Shown here: one piece after another, positions 24,659 to 32,917 of the stretch
Position numbering within the stretch: position 1 is the first letter of the stretch
Layout: each line of letters begins with the position of its first letter
NCBI GenBank assembly: GCA_029259815.1
Contig: JAJDEJ010000185.1
Span: 1-42,209 of the forward strand
Source: Planctomycetaceae bacterium
Lineage (GTDB): Bacteria > Planctomycetota > Planctomycetia > Planctomycetales > Planctomycetaceae
Direction of reading: 5' to 3'
DNA: 42,209 nucleotides
The notes under the pieces: model-generated
Databases searched by the model: none
Told to the model about the DNA's origin: nothing
The model's input: the letters and a program-made list of their open reading frames with translations, nothing else
Program-made: the position numbers and the translations under genes

Positions 24659-26035
24659 ATGCCCGAAGCAGACAAGCCGAGCTTGATGGTTGTCGACGAT
24701 GATAAACGGTTCCGGCGAACGATGGTCGAACGATTTCGTCGTCGAGGGTTTGACGTGCATGAAGCGGGCGACGCCGAAGCTGCTTGGAATCTGGTCCAAC
24801 GGCGGGAGTTTGACGTCGCAGTGCTCGACATGGTGATGCCCGGGAAGTCGGGGCTGCAGTTCCTTGAGCAGTTCAAGAGTTCAGGCGCCGACTGTGAAGT
24901 GATCATGCTGACAGGCCAAGCCAGTGTCGACTCCGCAGTGTCCGCGATGAAATTGGGCGCGTACGACTATTTGACAAAACCGTTTCCGTTGGGAGACCTC
25001 GAAAAGCTGATCGATAAGGCGCTGCGGCAACATGCGCTGTCGAAAGAGAACCGGCAGCTCAAGGCGCTGCTGATGCGAAGCCGCCCGACCCGAAAGCTCA
25101 TCGGCGAGTCGCAGGCCATGCAGGAAGTCCTCCGGCTCATCGACCGGGCAGGCTCCAGTGACAAGCCGATCTTGATTCAGGGAGAAAGCGGCACCGGAAA
25201 AGAGCTTGTCGCCTGGGCTCTGCACGAATCCAGTGCGAGAGCTGACCGCTCGATGGTCGTGATTAATTGTGCTGCGTTGCCGGAATCTCTGCTGGAAAGC
25301 GAGTTATTCGGGCACGAGAAGGGTGCCTTCACAGGTGCGGATACAGCAAAGACAGGGCTGTTCGAAGTCGCTGACGGAGGAACATTGTTCATCGACGAGA
25401 TCGGCGAGATGCCGGTCTCAGTGCAAGTCAAACTGCTGCGTGTGCTTGAGGACGGATCGTTGAGACGGGTGGGCTCGATTCGTGAGCGGCAAGTGCATGT
25501 GCGGTTACTGGCGGCAACAAATCGCAACTTGGAGCGGCTCGTGGAATACGGCCGTTTTCGCGAAGATCTGTTTTACCGGATCAACGTGATGTCGCTGGAG
25601 TTGCCCCCGTTGCGTGAACGTGAGGGCGACATTCCCTTGTTGGTCGAGCACTATCTTGGTCCGGGATGGGTGATCGAAGACAGGGCGATGGGACTTCTGA
25701 AGGAATACCACTGGCCGGGGAACGTTCGGCACCTCATCAACGTGCTCGAGCGAGCCCAAATCCTGTCAGACAACCAGGTCATTCGTTCCCGTGATTTGCC
25801 GCGTCAGGTGCAGAAAGGGAAGGTCGCGGAGCAGCGGCGGGACTGGCAAGACACGGATGAGTTGGCGGCACTCGAACGCACGAAGGTCCTGGAAGTGTTG
25901 CGTCGAGAAGAAGGCAATAAGACTCGCACTGCACGGGTACTCGGCATCGAGCGCAGGAAGCTGTACCGGCTGTTGGAGAAGTACGACATCCAGGAGAGCG
26001 ATCTTGCCGACAGCACCGGCCCCGCGTCTCCGTGA
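24659..26035 (+). CDS. NtrC-family sigma-54-dependent response regulator
   Basis: Residues ~8-120 form a receiver domain (acidic pair VVDDD, phospho-acceptor Asp57 in AVLDMVMP, Lys in YLTKPF). Residues ~140-370 form the AAA+ domain with Walker A GESGTGKE, the sigma-54-contacting G-A-F-T-G-A and Walker B GGTLFIDEIGEM. The last ~45 residues are a Fis-type helix-turn-helix (EEGNKTRTARVLGIERRKLYRLL). All motifs for ATP-driven activation of sigma-54 holoenzyme are intact. I chose the ATG at 24659 because GGGAGG lies 6 nt upstream and the receiver starts at once. It converges with the sensor kinase gene 51 bp downstream, its likely partner. Confidence 0.95.
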   Translation: MPEADKPSLMVVDDDKRFRRTMVERFRRRGFDVHEAGDAEAAWNLVQRREFDVAVLDMVMPGKSGLQFLEQFKSSGADCEVIMLTGQASVDSAVSAMKLGAYDYLTKPFPLGDLEKLIDKALRQHALSKENRQLKALLMRSRPTRKLIGESQAMQEVLRLIDRAGSSDKPILIQGESGTGKELVAWALHESSARADRSMVVINCAALPESLLESELFGHEKGAFTGADTAKTGLFEVADGGTLFIDEIGEMPVSVQVKLLRVLEDGSLRRVGSIRERQVHVRLLAATNRNLERLVEYGRFREDLFYRINVMSLELPPLREREGDIPLLVEHYLGPGWVIEDRAMGLLKEYHWPGNVRHLINVLERAQILSDNQVIRSRDLPRQVQKGKVAEQRRDWQDTDELAALERTKVLEVLRREEGNKTRTARVLGIERRKLYRLLEKYDIQESDLADSTGPASP

Positions 26036-26086
26036 TGCGAGGTCGGGAGTTGCTCCGATCCTTCACGCGCTCGGCGGATTGGGTGG

Positions 26087-27259
26087 TCAGGCACGTCGCG
26101 GCAGGGTGACAATGATTTCCGTGCCGCTGCGGTATGCCGATCCGACTTCAACTCGTCCGCCGTGCCCCCCGACAAGCCTCTTCACGATGGCCATCCCCAG
26201 CCCCGTACCATGAGGCTTCGTGGTGTAGAACTCATCAAAGATGCATCGCCGCTGCTCTTCGTCAAGCCCGGGTCCGTTATCTCGAATCCGGATGCTCAGA
26301 GCCGGTTCGCCATCGGCTGCTGCGTCCGCGAAAGTGACTTCGATCTCCGCGGGATCCTGGCAAGCCGCCAGCGAGTTTTCCAGGATGTTGCGAAACACCT
26401 GCCGCATGGCAAACTCATCGACTTTGCACTGCAGGTCGATGCCCTCCGAGGATTCCCGAAAATGGATTATTCGGCCTTCTCGCTTGATCGCTAGAGTGGT
26501 CCATGTGTCATGCACGATGTTGTCGACGTAACAGGTTTGTAGATTGAGGCGTACCGGCGCCGCAAAGTCGCGAACTTCCTCGTTGAGTTGGAACAGCTCA
26601 TCTTGCGAAAGCCGAATCTGATTGATCTGCTCTAACAGATCCGGTCGGCTCGCGGTCGCCTCTGCCAGAATGTCCAGCGAAGCTTGGATTCGCTGTAACG
26701 CGTTGCGGCTTTCGTGCGACAGGCCAGCCATGGCTGCGCCGATCGCCGCCAGCCGCTCGGCCTGCGCAAGTGTTTCTTCGGCCCGCCGCCGCTCGGTGAC
26801 GTCCTGTTGCACAGCGACCCAGTGCGAGATTCTTCCGTCTGGATCGCGAACGGGATCGATCGTCAATTGCACCAGATATTCGCTACGATCCTTACGGTAA
26901 TTGATCAACTCACAAGAATGAGATTTGCCTTCGGTCAATCGCCTTCGCAGGCGTGCCAACACGGCTCGATCGGTGTTTGGCCCTTGCAGGATCCGGGGCG
27001 TCTTGCCGATGATTTCGTCCTCCGTGAAACCGGTCATGCTGCAAAAAGCGGGCGTGACGTAGACAATTTGCGGGCCCGGGGAATCCAGCTCAGCGGTGGT
27101 AATGACGACGGCATAGCTGAAGTGCTCGACGGCGGCTTTAACGAGGCGGAGAATCTCCTCGGCCGACTGAAATGAGAGCGTGGCAGGATCGCTGAAGTTC
27201 ACGGTTCGACGTTCCGAAAAAGAATATGGCAGGTTGTTCGCGATCCTAACTTCGTCCAT
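26087..27259 (-). CDS. PAS-domain sensor histidine kinase
   Basis: The 390-residue cytoplasmic protein has a PAS/PAC domain (residues ~45-155; PAFCSMTGFTEDEIIGKTPRILQGPNTD), a linker helix, a HisKA-type dimerisation region with phospho-acceptor His in GLSHESRNALQRIQ, and a HATPase domain with N box (RNILENSLAAC), G1 (IRDNGPGLDEE) and F/G2 (FDEFYTTKPHGTGLGMAI). No membrane segments are seen, so it senses an internal signal. The PAS is LOV-like around R-I-L-Q-G-P, but the flavin-binding Cys of N-C-R-F-L-Q is Pro, so light sensing by adduct is excluded. It lies downstream of glgX on the same strand (65 bp gap) and converges with the regulator gene. Confidence 0.93.
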   Translation of the reverse strand: MDEVRIANNLPYSFSERRTVNFSDPATLSFQSAEEILRLVKAAVEHFSYAVVITTAELDSPGPQIVYVTPAFCSMTGFTEDEIIGKTPRILQGPNTDRAVLARLRRRLTEGKSHSCELINYRKDRSEYLVQLTIDPVRDPDGRISHWVAVQQDVTERRRAEETLAQAERLAAIGAAMAGLSHESRNALQRIQASLDILAEATASRPDLLEQINQIRLSQDELFQLNEEVRDFAAPVRLNLQTCYVDNIVHDTWTTLAIKREGRIIHFRESSEGIDLQCKVDEFAMRQVFRNILENSLAACQDPAEIEVTFADAAADGEPALSIRIRDNGPGLDEEQRRCIFDEFYTTKPHGTGLGMAIVKRLVGGHGGRVEVGSAYRSGTEIIVTLPRRA

Positions 27260-27324
27260 GACGGAAGGAAAGGCGTGCTGGCGACCAACCCGCGACGTCG
27301 CTGTCTGCCCGAGCGATCCGCATT

Positions 27325-29409
27325 TCAGGCGAGCGGTGTTTGCTTGTCTTGGAGGCGAACCAGCACAACGACCGATCGTGCTTTCACCGAGTAATGATCA
27401 GATCTCACGCGGACTTCCTCGCCCGTTTCGAGAATGTCGTGAGGGCTCTTACGGCTGGTGTCGATGACGCGCCGCCAGTCGCCGGGGCGTCCGTCGTGGA
27501 TCGTGAAGGTCCTCGCCCGCGATTCGGCGTTGACCATGACGTACAGATCGTCGTCACCCACCCGACTTCCCCGGAGGGAATACGCCAAATGACGCGACTC
27601 GTGCGACATGTCGACTTGACCTTCCACACCAAACCAGCAGATGTCTTCGCGCCAGAAGCGGCTGCGGCAGAGAGTCGGATGGGCTTTCCGAAACGCGATC
27701 ATCAGGCGGAAGAAACGATGCACCTCGGTGTTTTGTTCGAGTCGATCCCAGTCGAGCCACGTCGTTTCGTTATCTTGGTTGTACGGATTGTTATTGCCTC
27801 GCTGGGTTTGTAGGAATTCGTCGCCTGCCAGCAGCATCGGTGTTCCGTGTGCCAGAAACAGCAGACAGCAGAAATTCTTGACCTGACGATGTCGCTGGGC
27901 CCTGACCTTCTTCGGCACGGATTCGTCCCCTTCGTGCCCACAGTTGAAACTAAGATCCTCTGCCGTCCCGTCGACGTTCTGGTGTCCGTTGGCCCAGTTG
28001 CAACGCCGGGTGTATGAGACTTGGTCGTACAACGTGAAACCATCGTGAGACGCCACGTAGTTCACGCTTTGGTAAGGATGGTAAGCGTGCATCCGGGTAT
28101 CTGGAAACAGGTCATCACTTCCGTACAGCCGGTACATCAGCGAGGGCACCATCCCTGCGTCACCGCGAATGAAGCGGCGAACATCATCACGAAAGCGACC
28201 ATTCCACTGGTGCCACCGCGTCCCCGGAAACGATTCACCGAGTTGATACGCGCCGCCGGCATCCCAGGGCTCAGCGATCAGCCGGATGTTACCGAGGACC
28301 GGATCCGCCCGGATCTCGCCAAAGATCGGGGGATCATTCCAGTTAATCGATCCGTCCGAATTGCGTGCGAACGCCGAAGCCAAATCAAATCGAAACCCGT
28401 CCACATGCATCTCCTTGACCCAGTACCGCAAGCTGTCGAGGATCATTCGTCGCACGTAGCGGTTCGCGCAGTTGAGTGTGTTACCGGTTCCAGAGTAGTT
28501 CGAAAATGGCTTCTCAGGGTCGCCCGAAAAGAGGTAGTAGGTGTTGTTGTCGATTCCCTTGAAGCTATAGGTTGGGCCATCGTGATTGCCTTCAGCGGTG
28601 TGGTTGTAGACGACGTCCAGAATGACCTCGATGTCGGCGTTGTGCAGCGCTTTGACCATCGAGCGGAACTCATGGGGTTGTTCGAGCGGTTCGGTGGCAG
28701 AGCTATATTCGTGATGCGGTGTGAAGAAGTTCAGTGTCATGAATCCCCAGTAGTTCCCGTCGGCCGGATCGAACTGAAACACCGGCATCAACTCGACCGC
28801 AGTGACACCCAACTGCTTCAAATACGGAATCTTCTCGATCACGCCGGCAAAAGTGCCTCGCTTCTCGAGAGCGACGCCACTGCTGGGATGCCGCGTGAAT
28901 CCCTTCACGTGCATCTCGTAAATGATCAAGTCGGACTCGTGATGGGGCCGCCGCTCGCCGCTCCAGTCGAACGCCGGCCCCTCCGCCATCAATACGCCCA
29001 GCGGTGCCTTGCCTGCGTTGGAGCCCAAAGAGATAGCGGCTGTGCGGTCAAAGGCCTCCGGAAAGTGAACGACCTTCGCATACGGATCGAGCAGGATCTT
29101 TTCGCTGTCAAACGTGTGCCAGGCGGGATTGCCGGATGTTTTCGGGCCATCGATCGACCAACCATAGTAGCAGGCGCCTTCGAGGAGCTTCTCCGACAGG
29201 CGGCAGTGCCAAATCCGCCCGGATTTGTTCCTCAAGTAGTCCAGGTCATAAATGAAGGATGGCTTGGTCGTATCCTCCTCACGATAGATCAACAGCGTGA
29301 CGCGATGGGCGTGTTTGGAGTAGATGGCGAAGTTGTTCGCCTGCTCCTCCTCGATCCACGTTACGCCCAACGGGATGGGAGCACCTTCGCTCGACAGCCA
29401 ACTGCTCAT
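27325..29409 (-). CDS. glgX: Glycogen debranching enzyme GlgX (isoamylase-type GH13)
   Basis: Hydrolyses alpha-1,6 branches of glycogen limit dextrins in the cytoplasm. The 694-residue protein has the N-terminal CBM48-like domain (VTWIEEEQANNFAIYSKHA), the GH13 barrel motifs DVVYNHTAEG, the nucleophile Asp in DGFRFDLASAF, the acid Glu in IRLIAEPWDAGG and the third acid in VASHDGFTLYDQVSY, and a C-terminal beta domain. The length is typical. The sensor kinase gene follows on the same strand, so glgX and the kinase may share a transcript, linking the two-component system to glycogen turnover. Confidence 0.96.
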   Translation of the reverse strand: MSSWLSSEGAPIPLGVTWIEEEQANNFAIYSKHAHRVTLLIYREEDTTKPSFIYDLDYLRNKSGRIWHCRLSEKLLEGACYYGWSIDGPKTSGNPAWHTFDSEKILLDPYAKVVHFPEAFDRTAAISLGSNAGKAPLGVLMAEGPAFDWSGERRPHHESDLIIYEMHVKGFTRHPSSGVALEKRGTFAGVIEKIPYLKQLGVTAVELMPVFQFDPADGNYWGFMTLNFFTPHHEYSSATEPLEQPHEFRSMVKALHNADIEVILDVVYNHTAEGNHDGPTYSFKGIDNNTYYLFSGDPEKPFSNYSGTGNTLNCANRYVRRMILDSLRYWVKEMHVDGFRFDLASAFARNSDGSINWNDPPIFGEIRADPVLGNIRLIAEPWDAGGAYQLGESFPGTRWHQWNGRFRDDVRRFIRGDAGMVPSLMYRLYGSDDLFPDTRMHAYHPYQSVNYVASHDGFTLYDQVSYTRRCNWANGHQNVDGTAEDLSFNCGHEGDESVPKKVRAQRHRQVKNFCCLLFLAHGTPMLLAGDEFLQTQRGNNNPYNQDNETTWLDWDRLEQNTEVHRFFRLMIAFRKAHPTLCRSRFWREDICWFGVEGQVDMSHESRHLAYSLRGSRVGDDDLYVMVNAESRARTFTIHDGRPGDWRRVIDTSRKSPHDILETGEEVRVRSDHYSVKARSVVVLVRLQDKQTPLA

Positions 29410-29474
29410 GTGTCACCAAACAAATCTCTCAACACGGCGTCTCGCTACGGGCGGATTCGCACGGAGACCGCACA

Positions 29475-29488
29475 GTGCGCGATCGCAC
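29475..29488. promoter_or_regulatory. GTGCG/CGCAC dyad
   Basis: A perfect GTGCG-N4-CGCAC inverted repeat 105 bp upstream of the sigma-54-like site at 29593. Its half-site resembles those of the dyads near 24535 and 31296. Confidence 0.4.
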
Positions 29489-29592
29489 GGCTAGGTAAAA
29501 AACGACGCCGCTGCTGCTTTGATGCGGACACGAAGCGGCCCACAAGACCAATCTGCATCTGTCGCCTTGCACAAGGTATTCCCAAATCCGAA

Positions 29593-29608
29593 AGGCACAC
29601 GTTTTGCA
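29593..29608 (+). promoter_or_regulatory. Sigma-54-type promoter candidate
   Basis: AGGCACACGTTTTGCA matches TGGCAYRNNNNTTGCW at every fixed position but the first, with GG-N10-GC spacing. It points right, toward a short ORF with a good ribosome-binding site and then the BON and cNMP genes. Confidence 0.65.
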
Positions 29609-29647
29609 GACGAGAGGGAATCTGGACGCAGAAATCGGAGGCCCACA

Positions 29648-29716
29648 ATGGTTCCCGATACGTCAAAAGAACACAACCCAGTTGTCGAACTGATGGACCA
29701 GCAGAAAGGGGCTTGA
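29648..29716 (+). CDS. Short ORF (22 codons) behind a sigma-54-like promoter, perhaps a broken gene
   Basis: The ATG is preceded by GGAGG at 6-nt spacing and lies ~40 bp after the -12 box. The peptide is MVPDTSKEHNPVVELMDQQK plus Gly-Ala. Shifting the frame at its end gives further protein-like sequence (LDALVGHTALEWRFGLHDPP), and a third frame gives DHANVGIDMIMGIKICESR. This suggests a small gene of ~60-70 codons damaged by two indels rather than a true 22-residue peptide. The family is not recognised. Confidence 0.35.
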   Translation: MVPDTSKEHNPVVELMDQQKGA

Positions 29717-30099
29717 CGCGCTGGTTGGTCACACGGCCTTGGAATGGCGGTTCGGGCTGCATGATCCGCCGCTAAGTCGCCGATCATGCCAACGTCGGCA
29801 TCGACATGATTATGGGCATTAAAATATGCGAATCGAGAATCAATGAGAACGTTTCGTGATGGCTCTCGGCGGGTCAGCCGTCCTTGTCAAGCCAATCGTT
29901 GACTCGATTTGTCGAGCCGGAAGTGATGTCACCAAGTCTCCACTGTAGCGGCAACGGCTGGCTTTCATTTCGCCACGAAGAGCCCGCGACGAACGATCGA
30001 CTTCGTGGGGGTCGGTCACCTCGAACGGCTGAGGCTGATTCACTTAGCGTGCGAGAGAAAGGCTTGGTATTCCATCATCAAAACTTAAGGAAAACATAA
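29717..30099. other. Intergenic stretch, decayed coding traces
   Basis: The first ~120 bp hold the out-of-frame continuations of the short ORF. The rest contains no supported gene. AAGGAAAAC at its end is the ribosome-binding site of the BON gene. Confidence 0.35.
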
Positions 30100-30336
30100 A
30101 TGGCCCCCGCAGAACATTCCCTGACGAGGCTTGAATCGCCGGATGAAACGGCCCAAAGAATCCTGCAGAACGTCGCATACCACCCGATCCGGTCTTTGAG
30201 TTGCACCTTTCACGCGGGCGTATTGACGCTTGACGGTCGGTTGCCTAGTTTCTACCTGAAGCAAGTTGCTCAAACCGCCGTACGAGGCATCGAAGGCGTC
30301 GCACAAGTCGAAAACAGAGTAGAAGTCACGGGGTAG
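30100..30336 (+). CDS. Small BON-domain protein
   Basis: The 78-residue product fits a single BON domain: LSCTFHAGVLTLDGRLPSF (the conserved V-x-L-x-G turn) and TAVRGIEGVAQVENRVEV (the conserved G-V-x-x-V-x-N). BON domains bind phospholipids or ligands at the cell envelope. There is no signal peptide, so it is cytoplasmic or peripheral. The ribosome-binding site is AAGGAAAAC. The cNMP-domain gene follows 95 bp downstream. Isolated BON proteins of this size occur in planctomycetes without known function. Confidence 0.8.
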   Translation: MAPAEHSLTRLESPDETAQRILQNVAYHPIRSLSCTFHAGVLTLDGRLPSFYLKQVAQTAVRGIEGVAQVENRVEVTG

Positions 30337-30431
30337 ACTTGCGAACCATTCCGCCCGCGTTCTTTCGCTGTGGGTTGCCAACACGCTATGCCGATGCCTA
30401 CTTCTCCATCGCCTCGCCGGAGCTAACATCA

Positions 30432-30923
30432 ATGAGTGAACAGACGAATCTCGAAGCCCTCCTCGCCACCGAGTTCTTTCACGATATCGACGCCGACCAC
30501 GTGAAACGGTTGGCCAAGATTGCGCGGCCCATGGAATTCCCAGCAGATTCCGAGGTATTTCACGATTACGACACCGCCAAGGATATGTATGTGATCATCT
30601 CCGGTCGAGTCTCGCTCATCCTCTTCGCTCCGAAGTTTGGTTGGCGCAAGCTCATGGAGGTCGGCGATGGCCAGTTGATCGGTTGGTCGCCGTTGGTGGG
30701 ACGCGATCATCTGACCGATACGGCTCTCACCTTGGAACCCACGAAAGTGCTTGCCATCGAGGGTGAAAGAGTGCTCGCCTTGTGCAAAGCAGACCCGCAA
30801 TTCGGCTTCGACTTCATGCATCGCGCCGCTAAGGTCATGGCTCAGCGAGTGAGTGCGCTTCGCTCACAACTCATGGAAATCAGTGGCTTCGAACTGCCGG
30901 CAGTGCAAATCGAGTCTGACTAA
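30432..30923 (+). CDS. Cyclic nucleotide-binding (cNMP/CRP-type) domain protein without DNA-binding domain
   Basis: The 163-residue protein is essentially one cNMP-binding beta-roll: FPADSEVFHDYDTAKDMYVIISGRVSL, then GQLIGWSPLVGRDHLTDTALTLEPTKVLAIEGERVL, and a C-terminal helix. The phosphate-binding cassette normally contains G-E-x-A-L..R-A/S-A; here G-D-G-Q-L-I-G-W lacks the Glu and Arg, so cyclic nucleotide binding is doubtful. With no helix-turn-helix it may act through protein contacts. I chose the ATG at 30432, with GGAG 10 nt upstream. Confidence 0.85.
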   Translation: MSEQTNLEALLATEFFHDIDADHVKRLAKIARPMEFPADSEVFHDYDTAKDMYVIISGRVSLILFAPKFGWRKLMEVGDGQLIGWSPLVGRDHLTDTALTLEPTKVLAIEGERVLALCKADPQFGFDFMHRAAKVMAQRVSALRSQLMEISGFELPAVQIESD

Positions 30924-31572
30924 TGGTCAGTTCGATACACTCGGACAACTCAGCTTGATTCCGCGCATCAGGCATGGCGATCTCGACGCGGGCCGATTCG
31001 CGGAACAATGTATTTGCCGGCCCGGCAAACGATTAGGCGTCCGGAATCGCAACGGCGGTCGGTTGCCGTGATTTGAAAAACGCTTTGGTGTCATCGGCTG
31101 TGGTTCGACAAGCGATTCAAGTCCGCACTTGGAAAACCCACGTTTTCTGAGTCAATGAGTACTGACGCATTCTTCTCGATGGGCGGCTGGCCAATCACGA
31201 ACGGGATCAATCGGTCAGCGGATTCGGTGGGGTTTCAAATCCTCGCCCCGTGCGCTTCTCGCCGCAATCGCGCATATCCGCACGCTCAAGGCGCGCATCG
31301 CACATCACTGAATCGTGCGATGACACGTGCAACCGCCCGCGAACCTCCACAGTTCGTTTGGATGGCGGATGAAAACACGCCGGAATCTGGATCTTCGCAA
31401 CAGGAGATGCGGCGGGGACGCTCCATGGGAAGTCACCGGTTTTCCAAGGGCGTTTCAGCACGGCGGCTTCCGCTTCGCAGAACGCCAGCCACGACTCTCG
31501 ACAAATGTTTCCCACGTCGAGAATCGGTCGGGCCTGGATGAAAACAGGCATTCGTCGTCGTTGATTTTGAAC
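30924..31572. other. Long intergenic region upstream of the PHA genes
   Basis: About 650 bp without a credible gene: short frames lack start signals and domains. It contains a GTGC/GCAC dyad (31296-31322) and ends at a sigma-54-like promoter, so it is best read as a control region. Confidence 0.45.
31296..31322. promoter_or_regulatory. CATCGCAC/GTGCGATG dyad, candidate enhancer
   Basis: A perfect 8-bp inverted repeat with an 11-nt spacer, 250 bp upstream of the sigma-54-like promoter of the PHA genes. That distance is acceptable for an activator that works by DNA looping. The half-site resembles the dyad at 29475. Confidence 0.4.
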
Positions 31573-31588
31573 TGGTATAAGACTTGCT
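31573..31588 (+). promoter_or_regulatory. Sigma-54-type promoter candidate ahead of the PHA gene cluster
   Basis: TGGTATAAGACTTGCT differs from TGGCAYRNNNNTTGCW only at the fourth base and has the GG-N10-GC spacing. The expected transcription start (~31599) coincides with a perfect 12-bp palindrome, GGCTTGCAAGCC (31599-31610), which could be an operator. The thiolase ATG is 73 bp downstream. Confidence 0.6.
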
Positions 31589-31660
31589 TTTCAGACTCGG
31601 CTTGCAAGCCTCGTTCCGGCGAATTTGCCACGAGGTGTCCTTGCCACGAAAGGGAGAACG

Positions 31661-32842
31661 ATGACACGCGAAGTTGTGGTGCTGAGCGCCGTGCGGACGG
31701 CGATCGGTGGTTACGGTGGCAGTTTGAAAGACGTTCCGCCCAGTGTGATGGCGGCCACATGCGTCCGGGAAGCCGTTAAGCGTTCTGGGGTGGACGCCAG
31801 CGAAGTGGGACATATCGTCTTCGGGAATATCATTCACACCGATGCCCATGACCACTATTTGGCGCGGGTCGCTGGAGTTAATGGCGGTTTGCCCCACGAG
31901 GCGCCGGCTCTGACGCTGAACCGACTTTGCGGCAGTGGTCTGCAAGCCATTATCACGGCCGCTCAGACAATCATGTTGGGTGATGCCGACGTAACGGTGG
32001 CGGGGGGGGCGGAGAATATGAGTCGCAGCCCCTACAGCTCGCCCGCGATGCGGTTTGGGGCGAGGATGAACGACACGACCTTGGTCGACATGATGGTGGG
32101 TGCTCTCAGCGATCCGTTCGATGACTGCCATATGGGCGTCACAGCGGAGAACGTCGCCAAGAAGTACGGAATCTCACGCAGTGACCAGGACGAGTTGGCA
32201 GTCGAGAGCCACCGCAGGGCCGGGGCCGCAGTCGATCATGGTTACTTCAGAGCGCAGATCGTTCCGATTGAAATCAAGGTCAAGCGAGATCTGGTGCCCT
32301 TCGAGACGGATGAAACCGTGCGTTATGGCACGACCGTGGAGAAGCTCGGCAGACTTCCCACCGTGTTTGACCCGGAAGGCACCGTGACGCCGGGCAATGC
32401 ATCCAGCATCAACGATGCGGCTGCAGCCCTTGTGCTCGCTGATCGCACTGTGGCGAAAGACCGTGGGTTGAAACCCATGGGCCGATTGGTCGACTATGCC
32501 TACGCTGGTGTCGATCCCAAGTATATGGGGATTGGTCCTGTGCCAGCCGTGAAGAAGTTGCTTGAAAAGACCGGTCTGGGACTTGACGACTTCGACGTGT
32601 TCGAGGTGAACGAGGCGTTTGCAGCTCAGGCACTGGCCGTCTGTCACGAGCTCAAGTTGCCGATGGACCGCACAAATCCCAATGGCAGCGGGATTTCGCT
32701 CGGCCATCCGCTCGGGGCCACCGGAGCGATTCTGGTGATCAAGGCGCTGTATGAATTGAATCGGACTGGTGGAAAACGAGCGCTGGTCACGATGTGCATC
32801 GGCGGCGGGCAGGGGATCGCCGCAGTTTTTGAACGGGACTAA
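31661..32842 (+). CDS. phaA: Acetyl-CoA C-acetyltransferase (beta-ketothiolase)
   Basis: Condenses two acetyl-CoA to acetoacetyl-CoA, or acetyl-CoA with propionyl-CoA. The 393-residue product has the thiolase triad: Cys90 (NRLCGSGLQAI), His in NGSGISLGHPLGATG and Cys in MCIGGGQGIA. The length equals that of typical PhaA/AtoB. AGGGAGA 4 nt before the ATG at 31661 fixes the start; the frame is open a little further upstream. The reductase, PhaE-like and PhaC genes follow, which makes PHA synthesis the likely role. The symbol rests on context, since sequence alone cannot separate biosynthetic from degradative thiolases. Confidence 0.92.
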   Translation: MTREVVVLSAVRTAIGGYGGSLKDVPPSVMAATCVREAVKRSGVDASEVGHIVFGNIIHTDAHDHYLARVAGVNGGLPHEAPALTLNRLCGSGLQAIITAAQTIMLGDADVTVAGGAENMSRSPYSSPAMRFGARMNDTTLVDMMVGALSDPFDDCHMGVTAENVAKKYGISRSDQDELAVESHRRAGAAVDHGYFRAQIVPIEIKVKRDLVPFETDETVRYGTTVEKLGRLPTVFDPEGTVTPGNASSINDAAAALVLADRTVAKDRGLKPMGRLVDYAYAGVDPKYMGIGPVPAVKKLLEKTGLGLDDFDVFEVNEAFAAQALAVCHELKLPMDRTNPNGSGISLGHPLGATGAILVIKALYELNRTGGKRALVTMCIGGGQGIAAVFERD

Positions 32843-32917
32843 GAAGGCCATTCCGGTGGCTCAACCGAGACGCCACCTGCGAAACGGATCACAGAAACGA
32901 ACACTGAGGAGACTCCA

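Noticed and set aside
28021-29775. 584-codon open frame on the plus strand
   Set aside because: Antisense to glgX, whose catalytic motifs are complete; the plus frame shows no domain and no start signal.
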